Origin: JAEYFP01 sp964566545
GTDB taxonomy: Bacteria > Bacillota > Clostridia > Lachnospirales > Lachnospiraceae
Length of the DNA: 49,101 bases
Direction of reading: 5' to 3'
NCBI GenBank assembly: GCA_964566545.1
Contig: CAZMIX010000013.1
Span: forward strand, 1 to 49,101
Every line of letters begins with the position of its first letter. The stretch's first letter is position 1. Both the position numbers and the translations under genes were made by a program. Below, piece after piece: positions 1-7,438 of the stretch. The notes below the pieces were generated by a model. The model saw nothing but the letters and a program-made list of their open reading frames with translations, made no database searches and had not been told where the DNA came from.

Positions 1-51
1 GATATTGAAAGATACCGTACTCTGATTGAAAAGCTTGGAATTAGAAAATAA
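1..51 (+). CDS. rpsO: 30S ribosomal protein S15, C-terminal end (partial)
   Basis: The window opens inside a reading frame that gives DIERYRTLIEKLGIRK followed by TAA at 49-51. This is the conserved C-terminal helix of ribosomal protein S15, which binds 16S rRNA early in assembly of the small subunit platform. Only 16 residues are present; the rest lies upstream of the window. The identification is supported by the next gene being pnp, since rpsO-pnp is a very common bacterial gene pair, and by a terminator hairpin starting 17 bases after the stop. Confidence 0.9.
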   Translation, partial: DIERYRTLIEKLGIRK

Positions 52-67
52 TTTTTAAGACAAAATT

Positions 68-95
68 GGGCGGATGCTTTTTATCCGCCCTTTTT
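68..95 (+). terminator. Rho-independent terminator after rpsO
   Basis: An 8-bp perfect GC-rich stem (GGGCGGAT at 68-75, ATCCGCCC at 83-90) with a 7-base loop is followed by five T residues at 91-95. It should end most rpsO transcripts, so pnp expression depends on readthrough or on its own start in the 96-288 leader. Confidence 0.88.
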
Positions 96-154
96 AAGCA
101 TTGTGGATAGAATGCGATAAGCGGACATGCCGTTATACAATGCGACAGCAGCCC

Positions 155-240
155 GGCAGAAGAGATTTCCGAGACCACTGAGGTGCAGATAAAGCCCCTT
201 TGTAGATACCTCAGTAGTTTCGGCACTTTAATCCTCTGCC
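155..240 (+). promoter_or_regulatory. Structured 5' leader of pnp
   Basis: The spacer between rpsO and pnp folds into a long irregular hairpin. An outer 6-bp helix pairs GGCAGA (155-160) with TCTGCC (235-240). Inside it, 169-184 pairs with 208-223 over 16 positions with one mismatch (176/216) and one G-T pair (173/219), around a 23-base loop. It ends about 50 bases before the pnp start. In E. coli a long leader hairpin of pnp is cut by RNase III and then used by PNPase for autoregulation; a similar role here is inferred only from position and shape. I see no match to a known riboswitch class. Confidence 0.6.
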
Positions 241-288
241 ATAACAAAGCCGGTACGCTTTCAGGTGTACACGAAAAGGAGATGGAAT

Positions 289-2370
289 ATGTACAAAAGT
301 TTTTCTATGGAACTTGGCGGACGTACGCTTACAGTTGATGTAGGCAGAGTCGCAAAACAGGCAAACGGTGCAGCGTTCATGCATTACGGAGATACAACCG
401 TAGTATGTACCGCTACCGCTTCGGATAAGCCGAGGGATGGAATTGATTTTTTTCCGTTAAGTGTTGAATTCGAGGAAAAGATGTATGCGGTAGGAAAGAT
501 TCCGGGAGGTTTTAACAAGAGAGAGGGAAAGGCATCAGAAAATTCCGTATTGACTTCACGCGTAATTGACAGGCCTATGCGTCCTCTGTTTCCGAAGGAT
601 TACAGAAATGATTGCACATTGAATAATCTTGTTCTGTCGGTCGATCCGGAATGTCGTCCCGAAGTCGTTGCAATGATTGGCTCCGCAATTGCGACAAGCA
701 TTTCGGACATTCCGTTCTATGGACCATGCGCGACGACGCAGATTGGTATGATTGACGGAAATCTGATCATCAATCCGAGCCAGGAGCAGTGGAAGATCGG
801 TGATTTGAATTTGACCGTAGCATCTACAAGTGAGAAAGTCATCATGATTGAGGCAGGTGCCAATGAAATCCCAGAGGATAAGATGATTGAGGCGATTTAC
901 ATGGCTCATGGTGTAAATCAGGAAATTATCGCTTTCATTAATAAAATAGTTGAGGAAGTCGGAAAACCGAAGCATAGCTATACAAGCTGTGCAATTCCGG
1001 AGGAAATGTTTGCGGCGATCAAAGAGATCGTAACGCCTCATGAAATGGAAACAGCCGTATTTACGGATGAAAAGCAGGTTCGCGAAGAAAACATCCGTAA
1101 TATTACCGCAAAGCTTGAGGAAGCGTTTGCGGATAAGAAAGAATGGCTTGATGTCCTTAGCGAGGCTGTTTATCAGTATCAGAAAAAGACGGTCAGAAAG
1201 ATGATCTTAAAGGATCAAAAGCGTCCGGACGGCCGCCAGATGGAACAAATCAGAACACTGGCAGCGGAAGTGGACTTGGTGCCGAGAGTTCACGGATCCG
1301 CAATGTTTACGCGCGGTCAGACACAGATCTGCGATATATGTACGCTTGCGCCGCTTTCAGAAATGCAGAGAGTAGATGGTTTGGATTCCAACGAAGTGTC
1401 AAAAAGATATATGCATCATTACAACTTCCCCTCCTACTCTGTAGGCGAGACAAAACCGTCCAGAGGACCGGGGCGCCGCGAGATCGGGCATGGTTCGCTT
1501 GCTGAGAGAGCGCTGATACCGATGCTTCCTTCTGAGGAAGAGTTCCCGTATGCGATTCGCTGCGTATCGGAAACATTTGAATCAAACGGCTCTACCTCGA
1601 TGGCTTCCACCTGCGCATCCTGTATGGCATTGATGGCTGCGGGTGTGCCGATCAAGAGAATGGTGGCAGGTATTTCCTGCGGCCTTGTAACGGGCGATAC
1701 GGATGATGATTATGTATTGTTAACAGATATTCAGGGACTCGAGGATTTCTTTGGAGACATGGACTTTAAGGTAACCGGTACGACGGAAGGAATTACCGCA
1801 ATTCAGATGGATATTAAGATCCACGGTCTGACAAGGGCGATCGTAGAGGGCGCAATTAAAAGGTGCCGTGAAGCGAGATTCTTTATTATGGATAATTGCA
1901 TGAGGCCGGCAATTGCTGAACCAAGAAAAGAAGTAAGCGAATTCGCGCCTAAGATTATCCAGATCAAGATTGATCCCGAGAAGATCGGTGATGTGGTCGG
2001 ACAAAGAGGAAAGACAATCAACGCGATTATCGATCGGACCGGCGTAAAGATAGACATTACGGATGACGGCTCCATATCAATCTGCGGAACAGATCCGGAA
2101 GGAATGAACAAGGCGATTGATTTGATTACGATCATTGTGACTGAATTCAAGGAAGGAGAGATCTTCACCGGCAAGGTAGTCAGCATCAAAGAATTTGGTG
2201 CCTTCATCGAGTTCGCTCCGGGCAAAGAAGGCATGGTTCACATTTCCAAGATTGCTAAGTCCAGAGTTGATAAAGTAGAAGATGTTCTGACAATTGGTGA
2301 TATCGTAAACGTGAAATGTCTGGGAAAAGATAAAATGGGAAGAGTCAGCTTTTCAATTAAGGACGTGTAA
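289..2370 (+). CDS. pnp: Polyribonucleotide nucleotidyltransferase (PNPase)
   Basis: PNPase degrades RNA from the 3' end using phosphate, releasing nucleoside diphosphates, and acts as a homotrimer in mRNA turnover. The 693-residue product has the full family layout: first RNase PH-like domain at the N-terminus, a helical linker, a second RNase PH domain from about residue 310 (starting RPDGR) with the catalytic aspartate region DFFGDMDFKV near 486-495, a KH domain from about 555 (GDVVGQRGKTI), and an S1 domain from about 623 to the end. The frame stays open upstream to a GTG at 265, but AGGAGA at 277-282 sits 6 bases before ATG 289, which also fits the family N-terminus MYKSFSMELGGR. It is preceded by a structured leader and followed by a terminator, so it is probably monocistronic. 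Confidence 0.97.
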   Translation: MYKSFSMELGGRTLTVDVGRVAKQANGAAFMHYGDTTVVCTATASDKPRDGIDFFPLSVEFEEKMYAVGKIPGGFNKREGKASENSVLTSRVIDRPMRPLFPKDYRNDCTLNNLVLSVDPECRPEVVAMIGSAIATSISDIPFYGPCATTQIGMIDGNLIINPSQEQWKIGDLNLTVASTSEKVIMIEAGANEIPEDKMIEAIYMAHGVNQEIIAFINKIVEEVGKPKHSYTSCAIPEEMFAAIKEIVTPHEMETAVFTDEKQVREENIRNITAKLEEAFADKKEWLDVLSEAVYQYQKKTVRKMILKDQKRPDGRQMEQIRTLAAEVDLVPRVHGSAMFTRGQTQICDICTLAPLSEMQRVDGLDSNEVSKRYMHHYNFPSYSVGETKPSRGPGRREIGHGSLAERALIPMLPSEEEFPYAIRCVSETFESNGSTSMASTCASCMALMAAGVPIKRMVAGISCGLVTGDTDDDYVLLTDIQGLEDFFGDMDFKVTGTTEGITAIQMDIKIHGLTRAIVEGAIKRCREARFFIMDNCMRPAIAEPRKEVSEFAPKIIQIKIDPEKIGDVVGQRGKTINAIIDRTGVKIDITDDGSISICGTDPEGMNKAIDLITIIVTEFKEGEIFTGKVVSIKEFGAFIEFAPGKEGMVHISKIAKSRVDKVEDVLTIGDIVNVKCLGKDKMGRVSFSIKDV

Positions 2371-2416
2371 GTAACGCATAAGTGGCGTGTAAGCCACAAG
2401 CAGTGCGTCTTAAAAT

Positions 2417-2458
2417 AAAAAAGCAGGGAAGAAAATAAACCTTCTTTCCTGCTTTTTT
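2417..2458. terminator. Bidirectional terminator between pnp and the glycyl radical gene
   Basis: The arms 2423-2433 and 2442-2452 form an 11-bp stem with one G-T pair. Six A residues lie on the left (2417-2422) and six T on the right (2453-2458), so the hairpin has a U-tract in both directions and can end pnp on the plus strand and the convergent small gene on the minus strand. A second hairpin, ACGCA/GTGGC at 2374-2386 paired with GCCAC/TGCGT at 2393-2408, lies just after the pnp stop. Confidence 0.85.
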
Positions 2459-2503
2459 ATTTGGAACGTATGAAACTGTTGTTGATCTTACACGAGTACT
2501 CTT

Positions 2504-2749
2504 TTACATCCCTTCATGAAAAGTTCTTGAAATCACGTCACTTTGCTGCTCCGGTGTCAATTTGATAAAATTCACCGCATATCCGGAAACCCGTATCGTC
2601 AACTGCGGATAATTCTCCGGATGCTTTTGCGCATCCAACAGCATATCCTTATTCAGTACATTCACATTTAAGTGATGTCCGCCTTTCTCCGCGTATCCAT
2701 CTAATAAACTAACAAGATTCTCTATCTGAGCTGTATTTGCATTTCCCAT
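2504..2749 (-). CDS. grcA: Autonomous glycyl radical domain protein (GrcA-like)
   Basis: This 81-residue protein corresponds to the C-terminal glycyl radical domain of pyruvate formate-lyase. The signature RVSGYAVNF spans residues 53-61, with Gly56 as the predicted radical site, preceded by DAQKHPENYPQLTI as in PFL. There is no cysteine, so it lacks the catalytic cysteines and cannot be an enzyme alone. In E. coli the related YfiD/GrcA is activated by PFL-activating enzyme and replaces the damaged C-terminus of oxygen-cleaved PFL; the same rescue role is inferred here. It is shorter than E. coli GrcA (127 residues) and is essentially the bare domain. The start has an AAAGGGGATC ribosome site about 6 bases upstream. 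It stands alone, convergent with pnp, with a good promoter and terminator. No PFL or activase gene is in the window. Confidence 0.88.
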   Translation of the reverse strand: MGNANTAQIENLVSLLDGYAEKGGHHLNVNVLNKDMLLDAQKHPENYPQLTIRVSGYAVNFIKLTPEQQSDVISRTFHEGM

Positions 2750-2775
2750 TTTTAGATCCCCTTTCTTTATTTAAA

Positions 2776-2788
2776 AATAGTAACTATT
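2776..2788. promoter_or_regulatory. Palindromic operator candidate in the grcA leader
   Basis: AATAGT-A-ACTATT is a perfect 6-1-6 inverted repeat between the grcA -10 box (2804-2809) and the grcA start (2749). The spacing resembles the 7-1-7 boxes of Fur-family regulators such as PerR, but the sequence is not the standard box. Inference only. Confidence 0.35.
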
Positions 2789-2803
2789 ATTATTTATAAA
2801 TTA

Positions 2804-2832
2804 AATATAGCACTTAGAAAACCAGATGTAAA
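2804..2832 (-). promoter_or_regulatory. SigA-type promoter for grcA
   Basis: Reading the minus strand, TTTACA (2832-2827) and TATATT (2809-2804) are separated by exactly 17 bases, about 55 bases upstream of the grcA start codon. Confidence 0.6.
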
Positions 2833-2872
2833 TATCTTTCCTAAGATTCTGTTGTATTTAATCGTGTACAAG

Positions 2873-2900
2873 TAATAAACCGGACAAAGTATCATATACT
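2873..2900 (+). promoter_or_regulatory. Candidate SigE promoter for the spoIIIA operon
   Basis: CATATACT at 2893-2900 matches the SigE -10 pattern CATACAnT at all but one defined position. TAATAAA at 2873-2879 lies about 13 bases upstream where an AT-rich SigE -35 is expected. The spoIIIA operon is SigE-dependent in the mother cell of B. subtilis, so a promoter of this type is expected here, 34 bases before the first start codon. Confidence 0.45.
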
Positions 2901-2933
2901 TTCTTAAGGACAGGTTGAGAGGAAAAAATCATC

Positions 2934-3902
2934 ATGAGTAAAATCGAAAACTTTTTGCGGTTGTTTCCGTTAAGCTTTCGAAAGCTTTTGGAAAACTCCT
3001 TATTGGAACTGGAAAAGGTTCGAGAAATCAGGATTCGGGCAGAAAAGCCGCTTCTGATTAAAATCGAAATGGAGGAATGGACAATTTCCCCGGAAGGAAG
3101 CCTCTCCCAAAATTACGGCAGGGGTATCCGGATCAGCTTGCCCGAGGTGCTGGAGATTTTGGAATATTTGTGCGGCTCCTCCATTTATGCATATGAAGAA
3201 GAATTAAAAAAGGGATATCTGACCGTGCAGGGCGGTCACCGGATTGGCGTATGCGGGAGCGTTACGATGGAAAAAAACCTTGTAAAGACTTTCCGTTATG
3301 TATCCAGCTTAAATATTCGCATGGCCCATGAAATTAAAGGCGCGGCGGATGACATTTATCCGCACCTGCACGAAAATAGCTGTTTTTATAATACACTGCT
3401 GATTTCGGGTCCGGGGCTTGGAAAGACGACGCTCCTTCGGGATATTGTCAGACAGGCATCGGGTCATGGCAGGCAGCACGTCTGTGTCATCGATGAACGT
3501 TCGGAAATTGCCGGCTGCTACATGGGGCTGATGCAGAATGATTTGGGAATGCGGACTGACGTTCTGGATAATTGCTTGAAGGCAGAAGGAATGATGATGG
3601 CGGTGCGGGCAATGGGACCTGATATTGTGGCGGTCGATGAAATCGGAAGTGCCGAAGATGTACAAGCAATCAGAACCGTATTGCGCTGCGGCTGCCGAAT
3701 CATAGCAACCGTGCATGGGGAGACGATGGAGGATATAGAACAAAAGCCTGCGCTGGATACACTGTTAAAGGAACGGGTATTTGAACGCTATGTTCTCCTT
3801 GGCAGGAAGGAGTTTTCGGCATCAGCGCCTGCAACGAGAGCCTTTGCAAACTGTATTCAAAAAACCGTGCTGGATGGCGCGGGACAGGTAATTACCTTAT
3901 AA
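2934..3902 (+). CDS. spoIIIAA: Stage III sporulation protein AA (ATPase)
   Basis: This is the cytoplasmic ATPase of the SpoIIIA-SpoIIQ complex that joins mother cell and forespore and resembles secretion-system ATPases. The 322-residue protein carries a Walker A motif, GPGLGKTT at about 158-165, and a Walker B region, DIVAVDEIG at about 229-237. The N-terminal part contains the family region VREIRIRAEKPLLI. It opens an eight-gene operon in the standard order AA to AH; spoIIIAB begins 15 bases after its stop. A candidate SigE promoter lies just upstream. Confidence 0.96.
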   Translation: MSKIENFLRLFPLSFRKLLENSLLELEKVREIRIRAEKPLLIKIEMEEWTISPEGSLSQNYGRGIRISLPEVLEILEYLCGSSIYAYEEELKKGYLTVQGGHRIGVCGSVTMEKNLVKTFRYVSSLNIRMAHEIKGAADDIYPHLHENSCFYNTLLISGPGLGKTTLLRDIVRQASGHGRQHVCVIDERSEIAGCYMGLMQNDLGMRTDVLDNCLKAEGMMMAVRAMGPDIVAVDEIGSAEDVQAIRTVLRCGCRIIATVHGETMEDIEQKPALDTLLKERVFERYVLLGRKEFSASAPATRAFANCIQKTVLDGAGQVITL

Positions 3903-3917
3903 AAAAGAGAGGAAATA

Positions 3918-4433
3918 ATGAAGCTGATCGGCGCATGTCTGGTAATGACGGGCTGCATGGGGCTTGCCCAGTGCAGAATTCGAAGGGATAAAAAACGCAA
4001 GCTGCTGCTTAACAATCTGCAAAAGCTGTTTGTGATGCTGCACAGTGAAATCCAGTTTCGGAATCTGACAATCACAGAAGCTTTTTTCCAAATAAGCAGA
4101 CGGATCGATTCACAGCTTGCTGCTTTTTTAATAGAAATTGGAGAAGAGTGGAAACAAAAACGGGGGGAAAGTGTCGGTGATATCTGGAAGCTCTGTGTGC
4201 ATCAGCATTTTTCGGAAAGTTATTTAAAAAAAGAAGATCTCGCATGGCTGAAGGAGATCGGGGAAGGGCTTGGAAGCTTTGACAGAATGGAGCAGGTGCG
4301 CCATATTGAGCTTCTGCTAAAATATTTAGAAGACGAATTGAAGGTCTGCGAAGAGACCGTCAGAGAATCGGAGAAGCTGTACAAAACAATGGGACTGTTG
4401 GGGGGGATTTTTATCATCGTTCTATTGCTTTAA
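3918..4433 (+). CDS. spoIIIAB: Stage III sporulation protein AB
   Basis: SpoIIIAB is a mother-cell membrane protein of the SpoIIIA complex with a fold related to type II secretion GspF. The 171-residue product has a hydrophobic N-terminus (LIGACLVMTGCMGLAQC), a helical basic middle region, and a C-terminal membrane segment ending GLLGGIFIIVLLL, as in the family. The start ATG 3918 follows AGAGAGGAAAT closely. Position between spoIIIAA and spoIIIAC confirms the assignment. Confidence 0.93.
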   Translation: MKLIGACLVMTGCMGLAQCRIRRDKKRKLLLNNLQKLFVMLHSEIQFRNLTITEAFFQISRRIDSQLAAFLIEIGEEWKQKRGESVGDIWKLCVHQHFSESYLKKEDLAWLKEIGEGLGSFDRMEQVRHIELLLKYLEDELKVCEETVRESEKLYKTMGLLGGIFIIVLLL

Positions 4434-4466
4434 ATACAGGTGACTGGTTGGGAGGCATTTAAGTAA

Positions 4467-4661
4467 ATGGGAGTCAGCTTGATATTTAAAATTGCCGCAG
4501 TAGGAATACTTGTTTCTATTTTAAATCAACTTTTAAAGCATAACGGAAGAGAAGAACAGGCATTTCTGACAAGTCTTGCAGGCTTGATTTTAGTGCTCTT
4601 ATGGATATTACCCTATATCAAGGAGTTATTTGAAACGGTCAACAGTCTGTTTGCATTTTAG
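4467..4661 (+). CDS. spoIIIAC: Stage III sporulation protein AC
   Basis: A 64-residue protein with two membrane segments (about residues 4-20 and 34-52) joined by the family loop NQLLKHNGREEQAF. SpoIIIAC is a small subunit of the mother-cell SpoIIIA channel, probably in the membrane platform with SpoIIIAD. Length and position third in the operon match B. subtilis SpoIIIAC. The start ATG 4467 is preceded by GGGAGGCATTTAAGTAA. Confidence 0.93.
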   Translation: MGVSLIFKIAAVGILVSILNQLLKHNGREEQAFLTSLAGLILVLLWILPYIKELFETVNSLFAF

Positions 4662-4691
4662 ATAAGCACAGATGATGGCGGGAGGGATCCT

Positions 4692-5081
4692 ATGGATATT
4701 GTAAAAATATGTGCGCTTTGTATTTGCGTCGTATTCATTGCAGTGCAGTTCAAGAGTGGAAAAGCGGAGTACGGAATTTATCTTTGCACTTTTTTGGCGC
4801 TTCTGCTTTTATTCGCTTCATTGGCTCGTTTTTCGGAGGTTGTGGAGCGGCTCGAAGAATTAAAAGGTTATCTTGGTACACAGAATTTATATCTTGGTAC
4901 ATTAATCAAGGTTGTGGTGATTACCTATTTGTCAGAGTTTGCGGGCAGTCTGTGCAAGGACGCTGGCTATCAGAGCGTTGCGGGACAGATCGAAATATTC
5001 AGTAAAATCACGATCCTTCTGCTAAGCGTGCCGGTGCTTGTGACGCTGATGGAAACGGCAGTGAATTTTTATGGCGGATAG
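4692..5081 (+). CDS. spoIIIAD: Stage III sporulation protein AD
   Basis: A 129-residue, largely hydrophobic protein with about three to four membrane segments, including IVKICALCICVVFIAVQF at the N-terminus and a C-terminal stretch around KITILLLSVPVLVTLMETA. It is a membrane platform subunit of the SpoIIIA complex. The start has GGCGGGAGGGATCCT just upstream. Its 3' end overlaps spoIIIAE by 11 bases, which suggests coupled translation. Confidence 0.93.
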   Translation: MDIVKICALCICVVFIAVQFKSGKAEYGIYLCTFLALLLLFASLARFSEVVERLEELKGYLGTQNLYLGTLIKVVVITYLSEFAGSLCKDAGYQSVAGQIEIFSKITILLLSVPVLVTLMETAVNFYGG

Positions 5082-6228
5082 ACGGATCAGGAATGTAATG
5101 CTAGGATTGGCGCTGCTGCTTTTTTTGATCACAAACGGCACTGAAAAGGTACAGGCTTCTGAAAAAACTGGCGAGTCCGAGAGCAGCCTGTTTGAGAGTC
5201 TGGAACTCACAGAAATAGATGAAGTGCTGGAACCTCTTTTTGAAGATAATTTTAACTTTTCCGATATGGTAATGTCACTGGCAAGCGGAACAGCAGAGTC
5301 GGAAAAGGAATCTATTATGGAATCACTTTTAAAAACAGTTGCACAAACCTTTGAAAAAAGCAAAGGATCCATGCTTTCTATCCTGCTCCTTGGCATCCTA
5401 TCGGCAGTATTGTCAAATATTTCGGATGCATTTGAATCGAAAGGAAGCGCACAGATCAGCTTTTACATTATCTCGCTGCTGCTTGCCGGTATTCTGCTGC
5501 ATGCTATGAGGGAGGTGTCCCAGCTTGGCAGCGGCGTGCTGGCAGATCTCACACTGTTTATGCAGACGCTGATCCCGACGTTTATTGCGACGACGGCATT
5601 TGTATCGGGTGAGGGAAGCGCAGCGGCCTTCTATGCCTCGTCGCTCCTTGCCATTTGGATTGTGGAAACCGTACTGGCGCAGGTCATATTGCCGCTGGCG
5701 GAATTGTATATTCTGTTAAACTTTGTGAATCATCTGCTGCAAGAAGATATTTTGCTGCAGTTTATGGAGCTGATTAAATCTGCAGTCTTATTCTCATTAA
5801 AAACTGTCTTGGGAATTATTATCGGTATCCAGACGATTCAGGGACTGTTGGCACCGGCACTGCACACGCTGAAGGCTTCTGCCATTCATAGAGCGGTTTC
5901 TTCCATTCCGGGAATTGGCGGAGGAATCAATATGATTACACAGACAGTCATTTCTTCCGCGATTGTTGTAAAAAACAGCATTGGTGCGGCAGGTATGATT
6001 TTCCTGGTTTTACTTTCCGTCTCGCCGGTTTTAGAGCTGCTTGCGATTACAGCAATGTATAAAATTACAGGTGCAATGATTGGTGTTCTTTCGGAAAAAA
6101 GGCTTTCGGTCTGTATTTCTAACATGGGAGAGGGAATTAAGCTAATTATGAAAACCGTTGTTACAGCAATGGTATTGTTTATGATTTCTATTGCGCTGCT
6201 TGCGGCATTCACAAACAGGGGGGTATAA
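5071..6228 (+). CDS. spoIIIAE: Stage III sporulation protein AE
   Basis: The 385-residue polytopic SpoIIIAE is the largest membrane subunit of the SpoIIIA channel. It has an N-terminal signal-like segment (RNVMLGLALLLFLI), a hydrophilic loop of about 80 residues, then about seven membrane helices. Family features include the region ALHTLKASAIHRAVSSIPG and the glycine-rich IGGGINMITQ. It overlaps the end of spoIIIAD by 11 bases, and only 3 bases separate it from spoIIIAF, so the genes are translated as a block. Confidence 0.95.
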   Translation: MADRRIRNVMLGLALLLFLITNGTEKVQASEKTGESESSLFESLELTEIDEVLEPLFEDNFNFSDMVMSLASGTAESEKESIMESLLKTVAQTFEKSKGSMLSILLLGILSAVLSNISDAFESKGSAQISFYIISLLLAGILLHAMREVSQLGSGVLADLTLFMQTLIPTFIATTAFVSGEGSAAAFYASSLLAIWIVETVLAQVILPLAELYILLNFVNHLLQEDILLQFMELIKSAVLFSLKTVLGIIIGIQTIQGLLAPALHTLKASAIHRAVSSIPGIGGGINMITQTVISSAIVVKNSIGAAGMIFLVLLSVSPVLELLAITAMYKITGAMIGVLSEKRLSVCISNMGEGIKLIMKTVVTAMVLFMISIALLAAFTNRGV

Positions 6229-6231
6229 CAG

Positions 6232-6813
6232 GTGTTTGCGTTTTCGGAAGGTTATACGATACTGATGAGGCTTGTTTGTTTTGTTGTGCTTACAAGAATG
6301 CTTTTACTCATATTACCGGGAAAAAAATATTACGTTTATATGAAGCTGCTCATCGGTTTCTGCATTATGATTTTAATGATTTCTTATATGAATCGTTTGT
6401 TATCCGGGAATGAATTTTCAGAAAATTTAAATACATTCTCGCAGAAAGAGTCGAAAAAAGACGAAAAAGAGAAGTTTGAAAAATACGCACAGTTAAGCGA
6501 CTTATCAATGCTATCCACATGCGAGAAAGAAATTAAATCAGAATTAAACAATAAAATGATAACAGATAGAATTTATATAAAATCAGTAAAATTAGAGGTT
6601 TGTGAAGATGTGGAAAGTGTGGATTATGGAAAAATAGTAGAGGCTGTTATTGAAATTTCATCAGATGTGGATAAGTCTGTTAATATTGTAGTGAACAATA
6701 TAATTATTGGACAAAATAAAGAAAAATCAGAAAATTCAAAAAACTTATTACTAAAAAAAAGGGCGGCTGAAATAATCGGAATAGAGGAGGCATGTGTGAA
6801 GATTGTCGGATGA
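6232..6813 (+). CDS. spoIIIAF: Stage III sporulation protein AF
   Basis: A 193-residue protein with two N-terminal membrane segments (about residues 9-26 and 34-52) and a soluble C-terminal domain, as in SpoIIIAF, which in other species has a ring-building fold facing the intermembrane space. The start is GTG at 6232, preceded by ACAGGGGGGTATAACAG. The second half of the gene is clearly more A+T-rich than its neighbours. The 3' end overlaps spoIIIAG by 11 bases. Confidence 0.9.
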   Translation: MFAFSEGYTILMRLVCFVVLTRMLLLILPGKKYYVYMKLLIGFCIMILMISYMNRLLSGNEFSENLNTFSQKESKKDEKEKFEKYAQLSDLSMLSTCEKEIKSELNNKMITDRIYIKSVKLEVCEDVESVDYGKIVEAVIEISSDVDKSVNIVVNNIIIGQNKEKSENSKNLLLKKRAAEIIGIEEACVKIVG

Positions 6814-7426
6814 AAAGCAGGGGTTTCGGGTTAAAGAATGGCTTATAAAATTGAAAGCAAAGGAAATTAAAAAAGAACAGGCGATTATCTTGCTGCTTTT
6901 TGGTATTCTTCTGATCGTCGTTGCCCTTCCGATAAAGAATGAAACAGGCTCGCAGGAGGAGCAGGACACTTATGAGGAGGGTTCCGGGGATCCGGCTGCT
7001 CAAACAGAAGCGTTTGAGACGGAATTCTCTGAAGCTGACCGGTACTGTGCAGCGCTGGAAGAAAGACTGAAGCGTACGCTTATGCAGGTGTCGGGCACAG
7101 GGGAAGTCGAGGTCATGATCACGCTAAAGTATACGGAAGGCATGGTTGTGGAAAAAGATCAAGAAATTGCGAGCAGCACAATTGCCGAAACAGACAGCAC
7201 CGGCGGAATGAGAAACAGTACGGAAACCTCTCAAAATGAGAGTACGGTTTATACAAACGGGAGCGACGTACCATTTGTCGTAAAGCAGTCATTACCGGAA
7301 ATAGAGGGTGTTTTAGTTGTTTGCAGCGGCGGTGGGGATGCAGTTGTAAAAACCGAGATTACCGAGGCTGTTCATGCATTATTCGCAATAGAAGCGCATA
7401 AAATTAGAATAATGAAAATGAAATAA
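6803..7426 (+). CDS. spoIIIAG: Stage III sporulation protein AG
   Basis: SpoIIIAG forms a large ring in the intermembrane space and is the presumed core of the channel. The 207-residue product has a short basic cytoplasmic N-terminus, one membrane helix (AIILLLFGILLIVVALPI, about residues 29-46), an acidic linker, and the conserved region MQVSGTGEVEVMITLKY, followed by LPEIEGVLVVCSGGGD, as in the family. The only reasonable start is TTG 6803, with AGAGGAGG (6783-6790) about 12 bases upstream and inside the end of spoIIIAF. Confidence 0.92.
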   Translation: MSDEKQGFRVKEWLIKLKAKEIKKEQAIILLLFGILLIVVALPIKNETGSQEEQDTYEEGSGDPAAQTEAFETEFSEADRYCAALEERLKRTLMQVSGTGEVEVMITLKYTEGMVVEKDQEIASSTIAETDSTGGMRNSTETSQNESTVYTNGSDVPFVVKQSLPEIEGVLVVCSGGGDAVVKTEITEAVHALFAIEAHKIRIMKMK

Positions 7427-7438
7427 GGGGAGCTGTTA

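Noticed and set aside
556..1041. A 161-codon open frame on the minus strand inside pnp
   Set aside because: It lies wholly opposite a conserved gene, has no ribosome site, and its product is rich in Arg, His, Cys and Asn without any family pattern. Many similar antisense frames (for example in deoB, xseA, spoIIIAH and rny) were dropped for the same reason.
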